NCBI GenBank assembly: GCA_016793415.1
Contig: JAEUMC010000819.1
Span: forward strand, 1-11,885
Reading direction: 5' to 3'
Length of the DNA: 11,885 nt
DNA from: Devosia sp.
GTDB taxonomy: Bacteria; Pseudomonadota; Alphaproteobacteria; Rhizobiales; Devosiaceae
Shown: positions 6,329 to 11,885 of the stretch, piece after piece
Layout: each line of letters begins with the position of its first letter
Numbering within the stretch: the first letter of the stretch is position 1
Notes under the pieces: model-generated
The model's database searches: none
Told to the model about the DNA's origin: nothing
What the model saw: the letters and a program-made list of their open reading frames with translations, nothing else
Position numbers and translations under genes: made by a program

Positions 6329-7903
6329 TCACTGGGCAGCAGCCAGACGGTCTTCGGTTTCCGCCTGGGGCGGAGTGCCGTGGGCGCCGATTCCGGCGCC
6401 GAGAGGTTTGACGCCGCGCAGGGCGGTGAGGGCGACGATGGCGACCAGCAGCAGCACGCCGGCTTCCACCGCCACCACCAGTTGCAGCGCCGAGGTGAAG
6501 GCGGCGCCGGCAGCGGCGAGCAGGGGCGCGCCATCCGGCAGGCTCGCCGCGACACTCGCGGCGCCGGCCAGCGTTTCGGTCGCCGCATGGGTCTGCGCTT
6601 CAGTGAGCCCGGTCGGCAGGTTGCCGGCGAGCATGCTGCGGTAGACCAGGGTGCCGAGGCTGCCGAGCGCGGCGATGCCGAGCGAATAGCCGAATTCCGA
6701 TGAGGTCTCCTGCAGGGCAGCGGCAGCGCCGGCGCGCTCCGGAGCGACGAAACCCATCATGATGCCGGTGCCGAGCGTCACCATCGGCGCACAGCCGAGG
6801 TTGAACAGGGCAAAGCCGACGATCACCGCAGGCACGCCATAGCTCTGGACGAAGAAGAAGACGATCAACAGCCCGATGATGGCGACGCCCATGCCCGAGG
6901 CGATGAGGCGGCCCGGACGGATGGTCTGCGCCAGCTTGGGCGCCAGCATGAAGGCGACGATCATCAACAGGATCGCCGGCAGGCCGCAGAGCCCGGCCCA
7001 GAGCGGGCTCAGACCGGCGACGAGCTGAAAATACTGCGCCGTCAGCACCATGATGGCGCCGGTGACGGTGATGAGGAACATTGCCCCGATCACCGCGGTG
7101 AAGGCGCCGTTCTTGAACAGCTTCAGGTCGACCAGCGGGTGCGCCAGCGTTACCTGGCGGCGAATGAAGATGATGGCCAGCAGCAGGCCGACGCCGATGG
7201 CGCCGAACGGGGCGAGGCTGACATCGCCCTTGGCCAGTTCCTTCAGCCCGTAGACGATGGGGAGAATGGCGCCGAGCGACAGCACGACGCTGACGAGGTC
7301 TAGCCGGCCGGCCTGCGGCGCCTTGTATTCGGGCAGCAGCGCCGGGGCAGTGACGAGCAGCAACAGCATCACCGGCACGCCGAGCAGGAACGGCGCGCCC
7401 CACCAGAAATGCTCGAGCATGACGCCGCCAACCAGCGGCCCGAGCAGCATGCCGCCCATGAAGCAGGTCAACCAGATCGAGATGGCGAAACCGCGCTGCC
7501 GCTCATCGTGGAACATGTTGGTGATGAGCGCGAGGATCGAGGGCGAGAGCGTCGCCCCGGCAATGCCGAGCAGGCCGCGCGCCGCGATCAGCATGGTGGC
7601 CGAGCTCGAGAAGGCTGCCAGCACCGAAGCGGCGGCAAAGGCTGCGCCGCCCAGCATCAGGAGCTTCCGCCGCCCGATGCGGTCGCCGATCGTCCCCATG
7701 GTGATGAGGAAGCCGGCGAGCAGGAACCCATAGATGTCCATGATCCAGAGCTGCTGGGCGCTGTCGGCGCCGAGCGTCTCGCTGATCCGGGGGAGCGCAA
7801 GGAGAATGACCGAGACATCGATGGAGATCATCAGCGTCGGCAGCGCGAGGACGGCAAGGCCGGTCCATTCGCGGGCCGTGGCGCGAGAACTTTGAACTGA
7901 CAT
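6329..7903 (-). CDS. DHA2-family (14-helix) MFS multidrug efflux transporter, LfrA/SmvA/QacA-like
   Basis: A proton-driven inner-membrane drug exporter, probably for cationic dyes, quaternary ammonium compounds or similar drugs; the substrate cannot be read from sequence. The 524 residues show about 14 hydrophobic segments. Family marks are a membrane-embedded acid in helix 1 (D29, SIDVSVILLALP), QQLWIMDIYGFLLAG (50-64), motif A GTIGDRIGRRK (70-80), motif B around R109 (AARGLLGIAGATLSP) and motif C GPLVGGVML (155-163), the exporter signature. The motif spelling resembles LfrA-type pumps. A GTG 15 nt upstream is in frame, but it overlaps the ribosome binding site; AGGAG lies 5 nt before the ATG at 7903, which I chose. 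The promoter is overlain by four CTTAAG cores, so tight repression is likely. LfrA- and SmvA-type pumps are commonly controlled by TetR-type repressors, but no such gene is in the window. Confidence 0.93.
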   Translation of the reverse strand: MSVQSSRATAREWTGLAVLALPTLMISIDVSVILLALPRISETLGADSAQQLWIMDIYGFLLAGFLITMGTIGDRIGRRKLLMLGGAAFAAASVLAAFSSSATMLIAARGLLGIAGATLSPSILALITNMFHDERQRGFAISIWLTCFMGGMLLGPLVGGVMLEHFWWGAPFLLGVPVMLLLLVTAPALLPEYKAPQAGRLDLVSVVLSLGAILPIVYGLKELAKGDVSLAPFGAIGVGLLLAIIFIRRQVTLAHPLVDLKLFKNGAFTAVIGAMFLITVTGAIMVLTAQYFQLVAGLSPLWAGLCGLPAILLMIVAFMLAPKLAQTIRPGRLIASGMGVAIIGLLIVFFFVQSYGVPAVIVGFALFNLGCAPMVTLGTGIMMGFVAPERAGAAAALQETSSEFGYSLGIAALGSLGTLVYRSMLAGNLPTGLTEAQTHAATETLAGAASVAASLPDGAPLLAAAGAAFTSALQLVVAVEAGVLLLVAIVALTALRGVKPLGAGIGAHGTPPQAETEDRLAAAQ

Positions 7904-7915
7904 GGCGGCTCCTTT

Positions 7916-7970
7916 CACTTAAGGTGAGGCTTAAGTAAGTGAGTACAATGCTTAAGTCAACACTTAAGTG
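7916..7970. promoter_or_regulatory. 55-bp dyad operator of four CTTAAG cores at the efflux promoter
   Basis: CTTAAG occurs at 7918-7923, 7930-7935, 7951-7956 and 7963-7968. The whole is symmetric about base 7943: CACTTAAG, six bases, CTTAAG, fifteen bases, CTTAAG, six bases, CTTAAGTG. Equivalent cores in the two pairs are 33 bp apart, about three helical turns, so the pairs lie on one face of the DNA. The rightmost core is in a perfect palindrome, CACTTAAGTG. I noticed no other CTTAAG in this GC-rich window. It reads as a two-dimer or larger repressor operator; the protein is unknown. Confidence 0.75.
7933..7961 (-). promoter_or_regulatory. Predicted promoter of the MFS efflux gene
   Basis: On the minus strand GTTGAC (7961-7956) gives a full TTGAC -35 core. 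Seventeen bases downstream lies TTACTT (7938-7933), a weak -10. The start would be near 7926, leaving a leader of about 23 nt. CTTAAG cores overlap both elements and flank them on either side. The -10 assignment is uncertain. Confidence 0.45.
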
Positions 7971-8005
7971 AAGAGCACCACCCGTCACACCGGGGGTGAA
8001 GGGTC

Positions 8006-8038
8006 TGGGGCTCAATCGGGCGCGCGGATAGAGCCCCA
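8006..8038. repeat. 8-bp inverted repeat in the efflux/AKR divergent spacer
   Basis: TGGGGCTC (8006-8013) is perfectly complementary to GAGCCCCA (8031-8038) around 17 bases. It lies between the CTTAAG operator and the aldo/keto reductase gene, about 98 bp before that start codon. It could be an operator or a leader hairpin for the reductase gene; nothing else in 7971-8135 stands out and I could not assign a promoter there. Confidence 0.4.
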
Positions 8039-8135
8039 CCCCGTCGACAAACCGTCATCGCCCGGTTGTATCCATCGGCAACCGACGATAGTTTGCCGGC
8101 CTCCTTCCCCGACTACCAACCACGGACATCGCAGC

Positions 8136-9125
8136 ATGGAATACCGCCGCCTCGGCAAGGCTGGCCTCAAGGTCAGTGAGTTTTCGTTTGGCGCCTGGGT
8201 GACCTTCGGCAAGCAGGTCGGCGAAGACGCCGCCCAGTCGATCATGGGTTACGCCTACGACAACGGCATCAACTTCTTCGACAACGCCGAAGGCTACGAG
8301 CAGGGCAATGCCGAGATCGTCATGGGCGAGGCGCTGAAAGCGCTGAACTGGAGCCGTGACAGCTATGCGGTATCGTCGAAAGTGTTCTGGGGCGGTGCCA
8401 AGCCGACGCAGAAAGGGCTGAGCGCAAAGCACGTCACGGATGCCGCGCATGCCGCGCTGAAGCGGCTGCAGGTCGACTATCTCGACCTCTATTTCTGCCA
8501 CCGTCCGGATATCGACACGCCGATCGAAGAGACGGTGCGGGCGATGCACAACCTCATCACCCAGGGCAAGGTGCTGTACTGGGGCACCTCGGAATGGTCG
8601 GCGCAACAGCTGACCGAAGCCTATGCGGTCGCCCGGCAGGAGCACCTGACGCCGCCGACCATGGAGCAGCCGGAATACAACCTGTTCCGCCGCGAGAAGG
8701 TCGAGGCCGAGTTCCTGCCGCTCTACAGCCTGTTCGGGCTGGGGACGACGATCTGGTCGCCGCTGGCCTCGGGCATCCTCACCGGCAAGTACAATGACGG
8801 CATCCCGGCCGACTCGCGCATGAACCTCCCCGGCTACGAGTGGCTGAAGGCTCGGCTCGACAGCGACAAGGGCCGCGACGAACTGGCGAAGGTGAAGAAG
8901 CTGGCCAAGCTGGCGGACGAGGTCGGGCTGCCGATCCACCACCTGGCGCTGCTCTGGTGCAACGCCAACCCGAACGTCTCGACGGTGATCCTGGGCGCCT
9001 CCAAGCTCAGCCAGCTCAAGGACAACCTCAAGGCGCTCGACTCGAAGTCGAAGATGACGCCGGACGTCCTGGCGAAGATCGAAGAGATCATGGGCAACAA
9101 GCCGGAAGCGCCGCGGCGGTTCTGA
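8136..9125 (+). CDS. Aldo/keto reductase, voltage-gated K+ channel beta-subunit-like (AKR6 type)
   Basis: An NADPH-dependent oxidoreductase of the (alpha/beta)8 aldo/keto reductase superfamily, cytoplasmic, reducing aldehydes or ketones; the physiological substrate is not known. The 329 residues carry the catalytic tetrad D49 (FFDNAEGY), Y54, K82 (SSKVFW) and H122 (YFCHRPD). Family marks include TSEWSAQQL (151-159), QPEYNLFRR (178-186), WSPLASGILTGKY (207-219, as in Kv-beta proteins) and the late cofactor-binding ILGASKLSQLKDN (285-297). The frame is open upstream to 7968, but homology begins at MEYRRLG (8136), so the leading 56 codons are dropped. No strong ribosome binding site precedes this ATG. 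It is divergent from the efflux gene across 232 bp, and the CTTAAG operator is about 165 bp from its start. Detoxification of reactive carbonyls is a reasonable guess, nothing more. Confidence 0.94.
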   Translation: MEYRRLGKAGLKVSEFSFGAWVTFGKQVGEDAAQSIMGYAYDNGINFFDNAEGYEQGNAEIVMGEALKALNWSRDSYAVSSKVFWGGAKPTQKGLSAKHVTDAAHAALKRLQVDYLDLYFCHRPDIDTPIEETVRAMHNLITQGKVLYWGTSEWSAQQLTEAYAVARQEHLTPPTMEQPEYNLFRREKVEAEFLPLYSLFGLGTTIWSPLASGILTGKYNDGIPADSRMNLPGYEWLKARLDSDKGRDELAKVKKLAKLADEVGLPIHHLALLWCNANPNVSTVILGASKLSQLKDNLKALDSKSKMTPDVLAKIEEIMGNKPEAPRRF

Positions 9126-9147
9126 GGTCTGCACCGACATCGTGGCT

Positions 9148-9296
9148 GTGGCCACCCCCACCCTTCATCCCTCCCCACAAGGGGGAGGGAGACGCAAGAA
9201 CCGAGAGCTTCTGCCAATCGCCTCCCTCCCCCTTGTGGGGAGGGCAGCAGAGCTTGCGAGGGAAGCGAGCTAGCGTCGCTGGGTGGGGGTTGGCCA
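9148..9296. repeat. Palindromic intergenic repeat element, copy 2
   Basis: The left arm (9152-9191) matches the right arm of copy 1 (5151-5190) at about 37 of 40 positions. The right arm holds the inverted counterpart in two parts, 9222-9243 and 9281-9293, split by roughly 37 bases that include an imperfect inverted pair of their own (AGCTTGC near 9251 and GCGAGCT near 9265). The outer ends TGGCCA mirror each other. Compared with copy 1 the unit is turned inside out: the CCACCCCCACCC tails point outward here and inward there. It follows the aldo/keto reductase stop codon and precedes the histidine kinase gene. Confidence 0.83.
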
Positions 9297-9329
9297 AGTG
9301 CTCCTGCAGTGCGATGGCACTCCCACTAC

Positions 9330-9344
9330 CAATGCGCAGCATTG
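9330..9344. promoter_or_regulatory. Candidate operator palindrome upstream of the histidine kinase gene
   Basis: CAATGC (9330-9335) and GCATTG (9339-9344) form a perfect 6-bp inverted repeat with a three-base centre, 70 bp before the kinase start codon. The size suits a dimeric regulator. No protein can be named, and no convincing -35/-10 pair was found nearby. Confidence 0.35.
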
Positions 9345-9358
9345 CGCCCTCGCCCTTT

Positions 9359-9400
9359 CATCAGCGCCTGCAGCGCACTAGAGATAGCGCAACGCTGATG
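9359..9400 (+). promoter_or_regulatory. Inverted repeat next to the kinase ribosome binding site
   Basis: CATCAGCG (9359-9366) pairs perfectly with CGCTGATG (9393-9400); the 26-base interior also contains GCGC twice. The 3' arm touches the GGAGG ribosome binding site (9400-9404) of the kinase gene. If transcribed, the hairpin could affect translation initiation; if not, it could be a protein-binding site. Which of these applies depends on the unmapped start site. Confidence 0.4.
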
Positions 9401-9413
9401 GAGGCAGGATCGG

Positions 9414-10847
9414 GTGACGGTGCGCTGGCGCATTGCGGGACTGGCGCTGGCGAGCCTGTTGTCGATCGCCGCGATGGCCGGCGTGATGGCCTATGGGCTA
9501 TGGCTGGCCGATCGCTTCGTGCAGCGGATCGATGCAGTACACCGGCGCTTCGAGGTGATTGCCGAACTCGATGGTCGCGCCAACGCCTATGCCAAGCAGG
9601 TGGCGAGCGTCTTGCTGCTCGGCCGGGCCGAGATGCCGGCAGTGCAGACCGCGCGCATCGACATGGAGCGAACCTTCGCCCGGCTGAGCCGGGCCACCCG
9701 CGACGAACTGACGACGCTGGGCGGGGTTGCCGAAATGGTGCCCGAACTCGAGCAGCTCGAGGACGTCCGCCGGATGATCGAACTCTACCACGCCATCGAC
9801 GCCTCGGCAGCGCGGGCGCTGGCGGCGGCGCGCGACGGCAACAGCAGCGAAGCCACCCAGCTCTATGGTCGCGACGTCGCCTTCCGCCTCGCCAATGAGC
9901 TGCAGCCATTGATCGACCGGGCGCTGGCCGAGGAGCGCAATGAGGTCGCCGCCGAACTCAGGCAGGTGCAACAGACCCAGGGGATCATCCTTGTCGTCGC
10001 CGGCAGCCTGGCGCTGGTGTCGCTGGCGGTGCTGAGCCTGCTGGGCATGCTGCTCTACCGCGCGGTGCGTCGCTCGGGCGAGCGGCTGGAGGCCGAAATC
10101 GGCGCCCGCACCGGAGAGCTCCGCGATGCCAATGCGCGGCTGCGGGCTGTCGATACCCGGCGCACGCAGTTCCTCGCCGATGTCAGCCACGAGTTGCGCA
10201 CCCCGCTCACCGTGCTGCGCGGTGAGGCCGATGTGGCGCTGCGCGGCCAGCCTGGGATCGAAGAGTTGCGGCAGTCGCTGGAGCGGATCCGCGGCCAAGC
10301 GGTCGACATGTCGAGCCTGCTCGACGATCTCATCGCCTTTGCGCGCACCGATGCCGAAAGCCAGCAGCATCTGCCCACCGATGTCAGGCTCGACGAGATC
10401 GTGGTTGCCGCGGCGGAGGAAGCACAGGTGCTGGCCGAGCCGCGCGAAGTGAGCGTCGTCACCGAGCTTGGCGACAACGGTGCCCATATCGATGCGGATT
10501 TCCGCCGACTCAAACAGGCGCTGATGATCGGGCTCGACAATGCGGTGAAGCACTCGCCGCCCGGCAGCCGCATCATGGTTGCGACCGCACGGTCGGCCCA
10601 AGCCGCAACAATCGGCATCGCCGACCAGGGACCGGGTCTCAGCGACGCCGACAAGCCGCGGGTGTTCGAGCGGTTCTATCGCGGACAGGGCGAGGGCGAG
10701 CTCGAAAACCCGGGGCTGGGCATCGGGCTTGCCATCGCCAAGGATATCGTCGAGCGGCATGGCGGCAGCATCCGGCTCGACAATGGTACGAAAGGCGGCG
10801 CGGTGCTGACGATCGAGCTGCCGCTGGCGAAAGGAGGATCGCGATGA
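9414..10847 (+). CDS. Membrane sensor histidine kinase (HisKA/HATPase_c)
   Basis: Sensor half of a two-component system. The 477 residues run: transmembrane segment about 8-31, a mainly helical periplasmic region about 32-188, second transmembrane segment about 190-215, then a charged helical linker 216-250 with no convincing HAMP domain. The kinase core has the H box with phospho-acceptor H259 (FLADVSHELRTPLTVLRGE), N box N376 (LDNAVKHS), G1 box DQGPG (404-408), F box FERFYR (418-423) and G2 box GLGIGLAI (434-441). All catalytic motifs are intact. The start is GTG: GGAGG lies 9 nt upstream and an in-frame TGA at 9396-9398 excludes a longer protein. Its stop overlaps the regulator's start (ATGA), so the two proteins are an evident pair. 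The periplasmic part has no recognised ligand motif and the signal is unknown. Confidence 0.95.
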   Translation: MTVRWRIAGLALASLLSIAAMAGVMAYGLWLADRFVQRIDAVHRRFEVIAELDGRANAYAKQVASVLLLGRAEMPAVQTARIDMERTFARLSRATRDELTTLGGVAEMVPELEQLEDVRRMIELYHAIDASAARALAAARDGNSSEATQLYGRDVAFRLANELQPLIDRALAEERNEVAAELRQVQQTQGIILVVAGSLALVSLAVLSLLGMLLYRAVRRSGERLEAEIGARTGELRDANARLRAVDTRRTQFLADVSHELRTPLTVLRGEADVALRGQPGIEELRQSLERIRGQAVDMSSLLDDLIAFARTDAESQQHLPTDVRLDEIVVAAAEEAQVLAEPREVSVVTELGDNGAHIDADFRRLKQALMIGLDNAVKHSPPGSRIMVATARSAQAATIGIADQGPGLSDADKPRVFERFYRGQGEGELENPGLGIGLAIAKDIVERHGGSIRLDNGTKGGAVLTIELPLAKGGSR

Positions 10848-11542
10848 AGGTTCTGGTGGTCGAGGACGATCGCCGCATCGCCTCGTTCCTCGAGCGCGGA
10901 CTCGCGGCCGAGGGCTACCAGGTCAGCGTCGAGAACGATGGCCGCGACGGGCTGGAGCGGGCCCGGCAGGACGATTTCGAGCTGATCATCCTCGATCGCA
11001 TGCTGCCCTATGTCGACGGACTGGAGATCACCCGGCTGCTGCGCGAGGAAAAGCGCCCGTCGATGATCCTGATGCTGACCGCCAAGGACAGTCTCCAGGA
11101 CAAGATCGAAGGCCTGAAAGGTGGCGCCGACGACTATCTGACCAAGCCGTTCGCCTTTGACGAGCTGCTGGCGCGGCTCGTGGCGCTGCGGCGGCGACGC
11201 AGCGAGATCGACCATGAGCGGCAGCTTGCCATCGGACCGCTGACGCTCGATCCGCAATCACGCCGCGTCACCCGCGACGGCGAACCGATCAGCCTCACGG
11301 TGCGCGAGTTCGACCTGTTGCGCTATCTGATGAGCAACCCGGACAAGGTGGTGAGCCGGCAGCGGCTGCTCAACAGCGTCTGGGAATATGGCTACGACCC
11401 CGGCACCAAGATCGTCGATGTCTATGTCCGCTATCTCCGCGCCAAGATCGATACCGAAGGCTCTTCGTCGCTGATCCAGACGGTACGGGGCGTCGGCTAC
11501 ATGATGCCGAGCAAGCCGGATCCGTCTCTCTCCAAATTCTAA
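10844..11542 (+). CDS. OmpR/PhoB-family two-component response regulator
   Basis: DNA-binding partner of the kinase just upstream. The 232 residues have a receiver domain (1-118) with acidic pocket D8-D9, phosphorylation site D51 (LIILDRMLPYVDG), switch T79 (LMLTAKDS) and K101 (YLTKPF), then a winged-helix domain (about 127-225) with LTVREFDLLRYL, the recognition region KIVDVYVRYLRAKID, and the terminal hairpin RGVGYMM. It is full length with every key residue present. Translation is coupled to the kinase by an ATGA overlap, and the ribosome binding site AAGGAGG is very strong, so more regulator than kinase is probably made. The family includes QseB/CusR/TctD-like regulators of envelope or metal responses, but no target gene adjoins, so no specific name is justified. 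Confidence 0.96.
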   Translation: MKVLVVEDDRRIASFLERGLAAEGYQVSVENDGRDGLERARQDDFELIILDRMLPYVDGLEITRLLREEKRPSMILMLTAKDSLQDKIEGLKGGADDYLTKPFAFDELLARLVALRRRRSEIDHERQLAIGPLTLDPQSRRVTRDGEPISLTVREFDLLRYLMSNPDKVVSRQRLLNSVWEYGYDPGTKIVDVYVRYLRAKIDTEGSSSLIQTVRGVGYMMPSKPDPSLSKF

Positions 11543-11615
11543 CCGAGCGCTCAACCCCATCTAATGCAATGGGTTTAGCCTCCTTGTTGCTTTTCGAAGT
11601 GACGAGGAACCGCAG

Positions 11616-11816
11616 ATGTCCGACGAGATCTGGCCCGCCATCAAGGTCGAGCGCTTCTACGACGAGCCGCTGGCGCATTACGAAGCCCGGCGCCGCGAGA
11701 TCGTCACCATCATCACCGGCTTTCGCAACAGCCGCTACGAAGGCGACGTCGCCGAGCGCATGGAGAACCGGCTGATGGCGCTGCAGGACGGCATGGTGGT
11801 GCCTGCCGTTGCCTGA
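11616..11816 (+). CDS. Small conserved-looking protein of unknown function (66 residues)
   Basis: I do not recognise this family. The 66-residue product is soluble-looking and rich in charged residues (EARRREIVTII, 23-33; a second acidic/basic helix near 43-55), with no signal peptide, membrane segment or cysteine. Predicted shape is mostly helical. Support for its being real: a GAGGAA ribosome binding site about 8 nt before the ATG, codon use with G/C at third positions like its neighbours, and a strong terminator 40 nt after the stop. It starts 73 bp after the response regulator on the same strand, so it may be read from the same transcript or from its own promoter. A link to the two-component system is possible but unproven. 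Confidence 0.75.
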   Translation: MSDEIWPAIKVERFYDEPLAHYEARRREIVTIITGFRNSRYEGDVAERMENRLMALQDGMVVPAVA

Positions 11817-11855
11817 CCAGATTTTGGCCTGATCCCCTTTGCCACCGCAGATGAG

Positions 11856-11885
11856 AAGGGCCCGGTTTGACCGGGCCTTTCTTTT
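11856..11885 (+). terminator. Intrinsic terminator closing the two-component/small-protein segment
   Basis: AAGGGCCCGG (11856-11865) pairs with CCGGGCCTTT (11871-11880), ten pairs with one G-U, around a TTTGA loop. The T-rich tract TTTCTTTT runs to the end of the window. It lies 40 nt after the small protein's stop codon and would end transcription of that gene, and perhaps of the kinase-regulator operon. Confidence 0.9.

Noticed and set aside
6202..6588. Fusion of the ketopantoate reductase frame to sequence inside the efflux gene
   Set aside because: The open frame upstream overlaps the efflux coding region in another frame; a strong AAGGAG precedes the family start at 6201.
7918..7968. 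Shared operator controlling both the efflux gene and the divergent aldo/keto reductase
   Set aside because: The CTTAAG array is about 165 bp from the reductase start and fits the efflux promoter only; joint control is not supported by anything visible.
7968..8135. Upstream in-frame extension of the aldo/keto reductase
   Set aside because: The extra 56 residues are Pro/Arg-rich intergenic-type sequence, and the family start MEYRRLG is clear.
11543..11615. Terminator between the response regulator and the small protein gene
   Set aside because: AACCC(C)AT near 11551 can pair with ATGGGTT near 11568, but the stem is weak and bulged and no T-run follows at once, so I did not call it.

Overview
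The window is GC-rich, densely coded DNA from an alphaproteobacterium, most likely of the order Hyphomicrobiales (a Devosia-like genome is my best guess; this is inference). The grounds are the rimP-nusA-ylxR-infB gene order with a YlxR domain fused to an L7Ae-like domain, an IF-2 beginning MSDNDD and carrying KKTLSLK, a promoter resembling the CTTGAC-N17-CTATAT pattern known from rhizobia, and G/C-rich palindromic intergenic repeats of a kind common in that order. No phage, IS element, CRISPR array, tRNA or rRNA was seen.

Region 1 (1-3865, minus strand) is the translation/transcription operon rimP-nusA-ylxR-infB, with infB cut by the window edge. It starts from a promoter near 3837-3865. Its short leader holds an intrinsic terminator preceded by a competing hairpin, which is the layout of a transcription attenuator and the most interesting feature here, because the operon encodes NusA. 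A 123-bp spacer between ylxR and infB holds two hairpins with GNRA-type loops.

Region 2 (3942-6201) is metabolic. A class III alcohol dehydrogenase (glutathione-dependent formaldehyde oxidation) on the plus strand converges on a ketopantoate-reductase-family gene on the minus strand. A palindromic repeat element lies between their 3' ends.

Region 3 (6277-9125) holds a 14-helix DHA2-type drug efflux protein on the minus strand and a divergent Kv-beta-like aldo/keto reductase on the plus strand. The efflux promoter is covered by a 55-bp dyad made of four CTTAAG cores, an evident operator whose regulator is not in the window.

Region 4 (9148-11885, plus strand) has a second copy of the palindromic repeat, then a histidine kinase and an OmpR-type response regulator overlapping by ATGA, then a 66-residue protein of unknown function closed by a strong terminator at the window edge. 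Nothing here encodes the ligand or target genes of the two-component system.
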